DNA from: Eubacteriales bacterium
Lineage (GTDB): Bacteria > Bacillota > Clostridia > Saccharofermentanales > DTU023
Direction: 5' to 3'
Length of the DNA stretch: 64,000 nucleotides
Assembly: GCA_030537525.1 (NCBI GenBank)
Contig: JAUNVU010000002.1
Coordinates: 35,733 to 99,732, forward strand
In this document: positions 56,750 through 64,000 of the stretch, one piece after another
Numbering within the stretch: position 1 is the stretch's first letter
How the letters are laid out: the number at the start of each line of letters is the position of its first letter
Notes under the pieces: generated by a model
Database searches by the model: none
The model's input: only the letters and a program-made list of their open reading frames with translations
What the model was told of the DNA's origin: nothing
Program-made: the position numbers and the translations under genes

Positions 56750-58678
56750 ATGCCGAAGCCGAAAAAACTCTCTAAGTTTTTAACTGCCTTAATGCTGCTA
56801 GTCCTCTTACTGCCTAATTTGCATGTTCGAGCGACTGCTGATAAATATCCTTGGCGAGATGAATTATTTGGTCAGAAGTTGGCAAATATCCAAGTGGATG
56901 GCTATGCCTACTATGCCGATGCACGTTCAATTCTGGCCATGGTCAATGAACTCAGAGGATCTCTCGGTCTGCACCCTCTTGTCTATAATGCAGAGCTTGA
57001 GGCGGCTGCCATGCTGCGAGCAGCTGAGACCTCTATTCTTTGGTCGCATATGCGCCCTGATGGTAGCTTCATCTACTACACCCCTCCTTATAATGCGGAG
57101 AATATAGCGGCAGGGAATAGCTCTCCAGAGGCGACTTTCATGCAGTGGGTCAATTCTCCATCGCATTATGAGGCCATGGTTAATCCGAATTTCATCTCTA
57201 TTGGTATTGGCGCCTTTGGCACGGCGAAGGGCGAGCCCCCTCTCTGGTGGTCACAGATCTTTTCGGCCCAAGTAGGAGGTACGGAATTTGCCGACAAGGC
57301 GGATGTTGAAGTCTACAGGCCAGAAATCAGCCTGGCTCCCGCGGCTCTCGTCAGCCGCCCTAAGGCTATGGAAAATGGAGCCATGCTGTGGGAGCAGAGT
57401 TTTGAAGATGGCGTCTTTGCCTACCGGCTTTCACCTGGTCGTGAGCTAATTTTAAGACCTTATGTTCACTATAAATTTGCCGATCCCTTCCAGGTCATGA
57501 CGCTATTTACGCCAGACTCCTGGGAGGCGACAAATTTAAACCCTGAAATAATTGAAAATGAAGGAGCGCATAAGATTCGTGCCTTGTCTCCTGGCCAGGG
57601 TGAGCTGAAATTAGCTCTCAAGGCCTGGCCAGAGCAAGAGCTCAATTATTATTTTCAAGTTCTAGAAACGAAGCAATTTGGCATTGAGGCCAATTTTCGT
57701 CCAGACCTCTTATCTGAACAGCAAGTCAAGATGCGAGAAGATACGGCTCGCTACTTCGCCCAGAAGGCGAGTGAAAATGCTGAGATTGACTTTGAAGCGC
57801 CAGATTTAGACAAGCTACAGTGGGATTCCCGCTTAGCTGAATATGCATTAGAGGTCTGTAAGCACAGTACCCTCTGTGAGAGTTCGACGCCAGTTGAAGA
57901 CTTTCCCAAATTACAGGCCTCGGACGATCTCTTAGATCCCCATGCCAACTATTGGTGGAGCTACTTTTCCAGTGAGGATAAAGAAGAGGACAGATTGGTC
58001 ATTGCACCAGTCTGGGCGAAGTCCTATGCCCTGGCCATACTCGAGTCTGGCGACACGATTTATACAGCGGTCGTCTTCTCCGATCTGGAAGGCGATGGCT
58101 TGGAAGAGATCAGAGGTGAAGAGAACTTGCGCTACCCTATTGAGGTCTATGAGGATCGCACGGACTTCGAGCTTAGTTTGCAGAAAACTGAATTCACAGA
58201 AGAACAAGTGGGAGATTATCCCTTCGAATTAGAACTACTAATCGAGAAGCGGCAAGGCGAACTGAAGCCAGTGAGCAAGCTTGACAGTCAGTTCATCAAT
58301 TTTACTAGTCTTTCACCAGAGATTATTAAATTCAATGAGCAGGGACAGTTCAAAGCACTGCAAAACGGTCTGGCAACAGTCCAAGTAGAGCTACTAGATG
58401 CCAAGGATGCGCAAGCTGAGCCGCTCATGAGCACGGAATTTACATTGAAAATTGAACTGAAGAGCTTAGAAACTGAGGCGCCTACCGAAACAGCGGCAAA
58501 GAGTGGTACGTCGCAGGAGTCTGTGGCAGCTGATGCCGAGACGGCGGCTGCCGAAAACTGGCGAAACCTTGCTCTACCAGCGATGATTTTGCTACCTTTC
58601 TTAATGTTGTTATTAGCCATTTTGTTGAAGAGGAGAGATGCGGATAATGAGAACAATGATGGAACACAGGATGAATAA
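56750..58678 (+). CDS. Membrane-anchored CAP-domain surface protein
   Basis: 642 residues. A signal peptide (hydrophobic residues 10-24) is followed by a CAP domain (about 55-180) with ILAMVNELRGSLGLHPLVYN, SHMRPDGSFIYY and WVNSPSHYEAMVNPNFISIG. A long central region (about 190-590) has no recognised family and includes a beta-sandwich-like, Ig-like tail. The protein ends in an Ala/Thr/Glu spacer, a membrane helix and KRRDADNENN. It starts directly after the tatD stop. CAP proteins are found on cell surfaces, and this one resembles the lipoprotein at 29464 in its CAP part. Confidence 0.82.
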   Translation: MPKPKKLSKFLTALMLLVLLLPNLHVRATADKYPWRDELFGQKLANIQVDGYAYYADARSILAMVNELRGSLGLHPLVYNAELEAAAMLRAAETSILWSHMRPDGSFIYYTPPYNAENIAAGNSSPEATFMQWVNSPSHYEAMVNPNFISIGIGAFGTAKGEPPLWWSQIFSAQVGGTEFADKADVEVYRPEISLAPAALVSRPKAMENGAMLWEQSFEDGVFAYRLSPGRELILRPYVHYKFADPFQVMTLFTPDSWEATNLNPEIIENEGAHKIRALSPGQGELKLALKAWPEQELNYYFQVLETKQFGIEANFRPDLLSEQQVKMREDTARYFAQKASENAEIDFEAPDLDKLQWDSRLAEYALEVCKHSTLCESSTPVEDFPKLQASDDLLDPHANYWWSYFSSEDKEEDRLVIAPVWAKSYALAILESGDTIYTAVVFSDLEGDGLEEIRGEENLRYPIEVYEDRTDFELSLQKTEFTEEQVGDYPFELELLIEKRQGELKPVSKLDSQFINFTSLSPEIIKFNEQGQFKALQNGLATVQVELLDAKDAQAEPLMSTEFTLKIELKSLETEAPTETAAKSGTSQESVAADAETAAAENWRNLALPAMILLPFLMLLLAILLKRRDADNENNDGTQDE

Positions 58679-59624
58679 GAAGATCTTAAATTTTCTTAAA
58701 GGCTTGATGAGTGATCTCATCTGCGGCTTCCTAATCGCTGCGGGTGTGATCATTTTTATGAAGGATGCAGGTTTCGTCTCAGGCGGCCTCCAAGGTCTAG
58801 TATTAATCACCTATCACTACACGAAGTGGCCATTAGGTCTGACCTCATTCATCTTGAATGTCCCACTCTTCCTATTGTCGTACAAATTGCTTGGCAGGCA
58901 CTTCATTGTCAGGACGCTTCAGACTGTAGTCATCAGCTCTATTTGTACCGATATCTTGGATCCCATACTGCCAAGGTACAATGGAGATCCGATGCTGGCT
59001 GCGGTTTTTGCCGCTGCCTTAATAGGACTGGGATTGGCCCTCGTCTACCAGACTGGCTCATCCACTGGCGGCACCGATTTAATTATTTTCTCGCTTCGGA
59101 AGCTGAAGCCCCACCTCTCCTTAGGGCAGGTCACGAATATTATCAATGCAGTGATCATCACGCTAGGTGGTGTCGTCTTCAAGAATATTGATGCGGTACT
59201 CTACGGCTTCGTCTACACCATAGTTTTGGCGACTGTTGTCGACAAGATTATGTACGGCTTCGTCTCAGGTAAGATGGCCTTCATCATCTCGGATCAGGCA
59301 GAGGCTCTGGCCGATAAGATTGGAGCGAAGGTCAGGCGCGGCTCGACAATTATTCCAGCCTACGGTGGCTACACTAAGGAGCGGCGTGACCTCGTCATGG
59401 TCATCTGTACTAGACGGCAGCTTCAACTACTGCGAGAGGTAGTTGAGAAGAAAGATCCTCAGGCTCTTTTAATTGTTTCAGAGTTTAATGTGGCCTATGG
59501 TCTCGGCTTCACACCCTTGATGCCAGAATTAAAGGAATCAGATCTCAGCCATCTTGAAGGACTGGCCGAAGGTTCGGCGAAGGCCTCAACATATAAGCAT
59601 TCTAAGGCTGATAGCCAGTCATAG
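58638..59624 (+). CDS. YitT-family membrane protein (DUF161/DUF2179)
   Basis: 328 residues with five to six membrane helices (residues about 20-230) carrying DAGFVSGGLQGLVLI and QTGSSTGGTDLIIF. A C-terminal DUF2179 domain follows, with IISDQAEALADKIGAKVRRG and ARRQLQLLREVVEKKDPQA-like residues. Function in the family is unknown. The start is one of several close ATGs (58638, 58647, 58671) overlapping the CAP gene; none has perfect spacing from the GAGGAG sequence. The 3' end overlaps the convergent DHHW gene by 23 nt. Confidence 0.85.
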   Translation: MRIMRTMMEHRMNKKILNFLKGLMSDLICGFLIAAGVIIFMKDAGFVSGGLQGLVLITYHYTKWPLGLTSFILNVPLFLLSYKLLGRHFIVRTLQTVVISSICTDILDPILPRYNGDPMLAAVFAAALIGLGLALVYQTGSSTGGTDLIIFSLRKLKPHLSLGQVTNIINAVIITLGGVVFKNIDAVLYGFVYTIVLATVVDKIMYGFVSGKMAFIISDQAEALADKIGAKVRRGSTIIPAYGGYTKERRDLVMVICTRRQLQLLREVVEKKDPQALLIVSEFNVAYGLGFTPLMPELKESDLSHLEGLAEGSAKASTYKHSKADSQS

Positions 59625-61029
59625 TGTCGAAGCCCTCTAACCAATAGGGGTTAGAAGTGGCAAAGGTGTAATTGATGAAGAGGAAGTCATTGATCTGGTG
59701 CTCACTGATGAAATCTATGAGATTGCCATCGAAGGCCCTGGCATCTATTACATAGACCTCGTCATAGTGATCCATGAGGAAGGGCACTAAGGCATTGCCG
59801 TAGCTATCCTTCAAGACCCCAATGCGCCTATTCGTTGGCGGCTGATGCTCCGTCTTAATCCTGATAACAGCGACATCACCACCGCTATAGCCCAGGTAGG
59901 GATAGTCGGGAAATTGAGCAGGGTCAAGTAAAGGTCCCTGCCAAGAATTGCTGAAATCGAAGCTCTGAGACATTTCAGAGATGCCGACGTGGAGAGGTCT
60001 GAAGTATTCGCAGACATCAGGGTTATTGGCGAGAATCTGATTTTGCTCGGAATTGGCATAGATTGTGCCGAGGAAGGGTTCGGACTTCGAGACAATCATC
60101 TTCTCCAGAGGAGTGGGGTCAAAACCCGCAGCCGCACAGAAGCTCTCGTAGCCGTAGTAGGCACCGCGTCCAGTCCAGTGGTGGTCTGTCCTGAAATAGA
60201 TGTATTCAGAACTGTGTGGCGAGAGGTGGCTGTAGGCGTCACAGAAGATAACTTGAGGATCAAGCTCCGAGCGCAGCTGCTGCAAGGCATCATAAGAGGA
60301 GTAATTACCCTGGCGGTAGGTCTCGGGGCCATAGAAGGCGACAGCAGTAGGCACAGCTAGGGAGAAAACCCTAATATCGGCAGGCAAGACAGAGCGCAGA
60401 TAGTTGATGCGCGCAGCATAGCCAGACCAAGATTCAGGACTATAGTTAAAGATCTCCATACCCTGCGTCCCCTTAATAATTAAGGCGTAGGATTGGAAGG
60501 CAACTTCACCATCGGTATTGGCCAGATTAGGGCCCTTAACTTCACTTTGCTTTGTTTCTTTGGCAGTTGCAGTCTGCTCAGCACCAGGCTCCTCTGGCTT
60601 CGGCTTATTAGGATTGACCATCTGATTCCCTCTGTCCTCTAGCTCGCGCTCACCGCGAATAATCTCCACTTCCTCATCACCATCGGCGACTGCTGGCAGG
60701 GCAATAGCCGACTTCAGCCTATTGTCTAGCTTGATGAAGAAATTTCTAAATGGCAGGTGGTCACTTAAATAAGCCTCAATTTCCCTGTGCCATTGACCGG
60801 AGGCAAAGCGTTCTACAGTGAAATCGGGAAAACTCTGTAGCTTCCTGCGCTCGACCTTGCTCTCACTAGCCTTCGGCAAGACGAGATAGAGGATCTGGAA
60901 AACACAGACAAATAAGATGACGAAGGAGAGCACGAGATAGAGCTGACGACTGGCGCTAAGCCTGGTCCTCGGATCTACTTTAGCTAACTTTCTCTTTCTA
61001 CTTTGACTTACTCTTCGCTTATCTTGCAT
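59602..61029 (-). CDS. DHHW-family protein, partner of an MBOAT acyltransferase
   Basis: 475 residues. One N-terminal membrane helix (about 29-50) is followed by an extracellular SGNH-hydrolase-like domain with FRTDHHWTGRGAYYGY near residue 285, which gives the DHHW family name, and VLKDSYGNALVPFLMDHYDEV. A spacer of about 70 residues, rich in Glu, Pro and Lys, lies inside the domain (about 125-195). AlgJ/AlgX-like proteins of this kind act with MBOAT proteins to O-acetylate surface polysaccharides. The MBOAT gene starts the operon 12 nt upstream. Confidence 0.85.
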   Translation of the reverse strand: MQDKRRVSQSRKRKLAKVDPRTRLSASRQLYLVLSFVILFVCVFQILYLVLPKASESKVERRKLQSFPDFTVERFASGQWHREIEAYLSDHLPFRNFFIKLDNRLKSAIALPAVADGDEEVEIIRGERELEDRGNQMVNPNKPKPEEPGAEQTATAKETKQSEVKGPNLANTDGEVAFQSYALIIKGTQGMEIFNYSPESWSGYAARINYLRSVLPADIRVFSLAVPTAVAFYGPETYRQGNYSSYDALQQLRSELDPQVIFCDAYSHLSPHSSEYIYFRTDHHWTGRGAYYGYESFCAAAGFDPTPLEKMIVSKSEPFLGTIYANSEQNQILANNPDVCEYFRPLHVGISEMSQSFDFSNSWQGPLLDPAQFPDYPYLGYSGGDVAVIRIKTEHQPPTNRRIGVLKDSYGNALVPFLMDHYDEVYVIDARAFDGNLIDFISEHQINDFLFINYTFATSNPYWLEGFDTMTGYQP

Positions 61030-61041
61030 ATCTACCTCGCT

Positions 61042-62493
61042 CTAGAATCTAAAATACAAGAAGGGATTGAAGCTGTCTGCGGCAAGGGCGGCAACAGAAA
61101 GCAGGCTCAGGATTAGCGGCAAGATCAGGTAGCCGAAGATATAAGTTGGCGAAGCTACAAAATCCAGCCGTGAGCGGAAGCGACTGGCAAAGTAGGCCTC
61201 AACTTCTGGCCAAGAAAACTGAGATAAGATGAGCGCCAGAATGAGGAAGGGACCGTATTGACGCAAACTGACAGCGGCGGAGAGATTGGAAAATTCCGCC
61301 GTAAATAATTGGCGCAAGACGATGCGCAGTTGTTCGAGCTCAGTAAACTTAAATAACAGCCAGCCCCCTAAGACTACGGGCAGGGTATAGAGTCGGCCGA
61401 TGCAGCGTGGCAGCCGTTCGAGAACTCTGAGCCAGCCCGCCTTCTCGATCAAGAGGAAGAGTAGGAAGTAGAGTCCCCAGAAAATGAAATTCCAGCTAGC
61501 GCCATGCCATAAGCCAGTGAGGAACCAAACAATAGCGAGATTCCTGTACTGAAAACGTCGATTGCCGCCGAGCGGAATATAGACGTAATCGCGAAAGAAG
61601 CTACCGAGAGAAATATGCCAGCGGCGCCAGAATTCAGTAATTGATGCAGAACGATATGGCGCCTTGAAATTTTCTAATAACTTGAAGCCAAAAATCTGGC
61701 CAAGACCAATCGCCATATCTGAATAGGCGGAAAAATCGAAGTAAATTTGGATGGCAAAAGCCACAGTACCCAGGATGATCTCCAGTCCCGACAGCGTCGT
61801 CAGCTCTTTCAAGTCCAGAGTGCCAGCGACCAGTTTGCCAGCATAATTGGCGATTAAAACCTTCTTGGCGAGACCGATGATGAAGCGGCGGAGCCCGAAA
61901 AGCGCCCTGTCTAAACTGTGGACACGCTGGGTAATTTGCCTCGCAATATCGTGGTAGCGGACAATAGGTCCAGCTATCAATTGGGGGAAGAAGGACTCGT
62001 AGAGCAAGAAATCTGCAAGAGATCTCTGTACGGGTGTAACCTGTCTGTAGACGTCAACTAGGTAAGTGATCAATTGAAAGGTATAAAAGGAGATCCCTAT
62101 TGGCAGGGTGAGACCAGGTATCGTCCAAGCAGAATTAAATAATAAGCCTAAATTATCGAGGAAGAAATTTAGATACTTGAAGATGATTAGCGGTATGAGT
62201 GCTAGCGTGATACCGATTGCCAGAGTGCGCTTCAACTCTCTTTGCACAATTTGTCTGGGCTTCCTATAACGTCTGGCATCGCGGCGAATACTGGCCAGCT
62301 TCAGACCGCTTAAGTAAACCAGGCAACCAGAGAGCAGCATCTGAACAATCCAAACGGGTTCGCCCCAGGCATAGAAGACAAAGGAGGCAAGTAATAATAA
62401 TAAATTCTTCGCCCGAATACTCGGCAGCAAGTAGTAACCCAATACGACTAGGGGCAAAAAGAAAAATAGGAATACAAAACTTGCAAAGACCAC
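61042..62493 (-). CDS. MBOAT-family O-acyltransferase (AlgI/DltB-like)
   Basis: A 483-residue polytopic membrane protein. LPIGISFYTFQLITYLVDVYR, SFFPQLIAGPIVRY, YFDFSAYSDMAIGLG, EFWRRWHISLGSFFRDYVYIPLGG (residues 286-309) and WFLTGLWHGASWNFIFWGLY with the catalytic histidine identify AlgI-type MBOAT enzymes. It moves acyl groups across the membrane to extracellular glycans. The GTG start has GGGAGG seven bases upstream. Target glycan unknown. Confidence 0.92.
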   Translation of the reverse strand: MVFASFVFLFFFLPLVVLGYYLLPSIRAKNLLLLLASFVFYAWGEPVWIVQMLLSGCLVYLSGLKLASIRRDARRYRKPRQIVQRELKRTLAIGITLALIPLIIFKYLNFFLDNLGLLFNSAWTIPGLTLPIGISFYTFQLITYLVDVYRQVTPVQRSLADFLLYESFFPQLIAGPIVRYHDIARQITQRVHSLDRALFGLRRFIIGLAKKVLIANYAGKLVAGTLDLKELTTLSGLEIILGTVAFAIQIYFDFSAYSDMAIGLGQIFGFKLLENFKAPYRSASITEFWRRWHISLGSFFRDYVYIPLGGNRRFQYRNLAIVWFLTGLWHGASWNFIFWGLYFLLFLLIEKAGWLRVLERLPRCIGRLYTLPVVLGGWLLFKFTELEQLRIVLRQLFTAEFSNLSAAVSLRQYGPFLILALILSQFSWPEVEAYFASRFRSRLDFVASPTYIFGYLILPLILSLLSVAALAADSFNPFLYFRF

Positions 62494-62495
62494 TA

Positions 62496-62750
62496 CTAGT
62501 CCTCCCGCTCACTGACCATGGGACAGAAATCTTCAAGTGTACAGCCACCACAAAGAGAATTGCAGCTGGCGTGATCCAGTCTATTCGATTCTTCAGGATC
62601 AATGAGGTTTTGCTTCATCTCTTCTTCAGAAATCAAGGGAGATTCGCCTCGCTTTTCGGCTGGTGAAATTTTCTCTGACAACCAGCGCGCACCCAAATAG
62701 AGTAGGTTGACGAGGAGGATTAAAATCAAAATTTTAAAAATCGTCCACAT
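62496..62750 (-). CDS. Small membrane protein with C-x3-C-x2-C-x5-C motif
   Basis: 84 residues. An N-terminal membrane helix (about 5-24) precedes a charged middle and a C-terminal cysteine motif, ASCNSLCGGCTLEDFCPM. Four closely spaced cysteines suggest a metal or Fe-S site or a thiol relay at the membrane. It lies between mnmA (6 nt) and the MBOAT gene (2 nt), in one transcription unit. I do not recognise a family. The tight packing supports it as a real gene. Confidence 0.7.
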   Translation of the reverse strand: MWTIFKILILILLVNLLYLGARWLSEKISPAEKRGESPLISEEEMKQNLIDPEESNRLDHASCNSLCGGCTLEDFCPMVSERED

Positions 62751-62756
62751 GCTATC

Positions 62757-63866
62757 TCACGCCTTAAATATCCCGCCTCCGACCACCTCTGTACCAGCAT
62801 AAAAGACGCCAGCTTGACCTGGGCTGAAGGCAGGCAGGCCGTCGTTATTATATACTCTGCACTCGCCACCAGCAAGCAGATGAGGATGCTCAGAATCCAC
62901 GATTACAGGGCATTTCCTTGCCCTGTAGCGCACCGCTAAAGACAGTTTGATACCACTCTCAGGAGGCTCTGGCAAGATAAAACTGAGCTTCTTCAAATGA
63001 GCTTCAGTCTGCTTGAATTCAGACCTCGGCATCAGAACAATGCTATTATCCAGGGCATTGATCTTAGAAACCACCTGACGCTCACCGAGGGCGATGCCAA
63101 GCTTCTTACTCTGCCCCACTGTATAGTGGCCAATACCTCTGTGCTCACCAAGCACCTTGCCGTCCCTGTCAACGAAGTGCCCAGGCTTGGACGCACAGTT
63201 TTGTGAAGCAAGGAAGTTGTGGTGATCCTTATCAGCAATGAAGCAGATATCCTGGCTATCCTTCTTCTTGGCCGCCGCCAAGCCATAGGCAGCCGCCTCA
63301 GCCCTAATTTCTTCTTTACTTGACTCGCCCAGCGGTAACAGTAACCTGCTAAGCATCAACTGGTCGAGGTGATACAACATATATGACTGATCCTTCATGG
63401 GATCCTTCGCCTCGTGCAGGTGGTAGAAACCGTCATCGCCTAAGCAGACTCGCGCATAGTGACCAGTAGCAAAATAATCGTGCTCGCCGGCACCCTCGAG
63501 GGCTGCCAACTCTGGCAGTTTAAATTTTAGACACTGGTTACAGATGACACAGGGATTGGGAGTTCGGCCTGCAGCATATTCAGCCAGAAAAGGGGTCACT
63601 ACTTCAGCATAGAAGTATTCACGTAAATCCAAAAGGGTGAAGGGTATTGCTAATTGCTTAGCAAGGGCTTCGGCACGTTTTGCTTCGGCAAAAGCCTGGC
63701 TCTCAACCTCTGGCATTGTCCACAAGAGCATGTGAACAGCGTGTACCTCAAGGCCCATGGCCTTTAGGCGCAGTGCAGATACGGCGCTGTCAACGCCGCC
63801 GCTGAGGGCCAAGAGTACAGATTTGCCCCTGTATTCAGATTGCGTATTTGATATTATTTTTTTCAC
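62757..63866 (-). CDS. mnmA: tRNA-specific 2-thiouridylase MnmA
   Basis: 369 residues. The PP-loop SGGVDS is at residues 22-27, the catalytic cysteine lies in TPNPCVICNQCLKF, and the second cysteine in SQDICFIAD. AGVFYAG-type C-terminal barrel residues are present. It thiolates U34 of Lys, Glu and Gln tRNAs. The start is GTG at 63866, with only one base between GGAG and the codon. The -10 TATAAT at 63873-63878 would place the transcript start at or next to the GTG. No better start lies downstream of it before the PP-loop. Confidence 0.93.
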   Translation of the reverse strand: MKKIISNTQSEYRGKSVLLALSGGVDSAVSALRLKAMGLEVHAVHMLLWTMPEVESQAFAEAKRAEALAKQLAIPFTLLDLREYFYAEVVTPFLAEYAAGRTPNPCVICNQCLKFKLPELAALEGAGEHDYFATGHYARVCLGDDGFYHLHEAKDPMKDQSYMLYHLDQLMLSRLLLPLGESSKEEIRAEAAAYGLAAAKKKDSQDICFIADKDHHNFLASQNCASKPGHFVDRDGKVLGEHRGIGHYTVGQSKKLGIALGERQVVSKINALDNSIVLMPRSEFKQTEAHLKKLSFILPEPPESGIKLSLAVRYRARKCPVIVDSEHPHLLAGGECRVYNNDGLPAFSPGQAGVFYAGTEVVGGGIFKA

Positions 63867-63872
63867 GCTCCA

Positions 63873-63878
63873 ATTATA
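63873..63878 (-). promoter_or_regulatory. -10 element before mnmA
   Basis: TATAAT on the minus strand. At 16-17 nt upstream only a weak TTATCT is available as -35. The distance to the GTG is six bases. Confidence 0.4.
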
Positions 63879-63929
63879 GCGGATAATTTATGGCAGATAA
63901 TTACCAGTATCTAACAAAAATGCTTAATA

Positions 63930-63957
63930 GAGGTCGTCTTCTTGCGGAGACGGCCTC
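63930..63957. terminator. Hairpin near the window edge
   Basis: GAGGTCGTCT / AGACGGCCTC stem (one G-T pair) with an 8-nt loop, followed by T-rich sequence. It could be a terminator for a gene beyond the right edge, or act in both directions. No gene is visible in 63867-64000. Confidence 0.5.
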
Positions 63958-64000
63958 TTCTATTTTCAGATGGCGGGCAATTAGAAATAAATGGATGAAA

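Noticed and set aside
58288..58656. 122-residue antisense open frame inside the CAP surface protein gene
   Set aside because: Ser/Ala-rich shadow frame opposite a gene with a signal peptide and CAP domain.

Overview
The window comes from a mid-GC, Gram-positive-type anaerobe, most likely a clostridial Firmicute. The evidence is gene content and order. cysS-mrnC-rlmB-sigH, tig-clpP-clpX and an Orn/Lys/Arg decarboxylase-tmk-darA-holB-ricT-rsmI-tatD run are arranged as in Bacillus/Clostridium chromosomes. Mini-ribonuclease 3, the cyclic-di-AMP receptor DarA and RicT are Firmicute markers. A 2[4Fe-4S] ferredoxin and a flavodoxin suggest anaerobic electron transfer. Species cannot be fixed from the sequence alone. 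Several genes start with TTG or GTG behind good Shine-Dalgarno sequences.

Layout. 1-7301 (minus): a tightly overlapping fatty-acid initiation operon, bioY-acpP-accB-accC-accDA-fabH-fabK-(nitronate monooxygenase-like, cut by the window edge). Biotin uptake is placed in front of the biotin-dependent acetyl-CoA carboxylase, and a biotin ligase gene lies just upstream. 7353-7514: tRNA-Thr with its own promoter and terminator. 7479-10779: a small AT-rich accessory block (ABC-2 exporter and a decayed AbiEi antitoxin gene) bracketed by two identical 32-bp copies of a bidirectional terminator. 10799-11218: flavodoxin. 11451-22151 (plus): response regulator/kinase, murA, pth, mfd, aspA, yhaM-like nuclease, tcdA. 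22217-23851: a secreted DUF3472-like protein. 23944-28094 (minus): proton-translocating transhydrogenase operon pntAA-pntAB-pntB.

28383-32639 is mixed: oxidoreductase, CAP lipoprotein, tRNA-Arg, 20-bp repeats plus a small HTH regulator, and an RNA methyltransferase. 32796-32884 holds a DnaA-box cluster. 32926-36817 (minus) is a compact Tad/Flp pilus locus with a fused TadB-TadC. 37020-59624 (plus) is a long housekeeping block: metK, comF, a probable 6S-like RNA, cysS to sigH, a lipoprotein, tig-clpP-clpX, folE-folBK, decarboxylase to ricT, an amino-acid symporter, ferredoxin, rsmI, tatD, a CAP protein and a YitT protein. 59602-63866 (minus): a DHHW/MBOAT polysaccharide O-acyltransferase pair, a Cys-motif membrane protein and mnmA.

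The most unusual object is the transhydrogenase beta subunit. It is 873 residues instead of about 460 because the NADP(H)-binding domain III is present three times in tandem. In all three copies the Lys-Arg-Ser motif that normally holds the NADP 2'-phosphate is replaced by Asn-(Tyr/Phe)-Asp. Its operon promoter overlaps a Rex-like redox operator. Other points of note are the terminator-bracketed island, the DnaA-box cluster, the structured RNA before cysS, and several gene fusions (accDA, tadBC, folBK).
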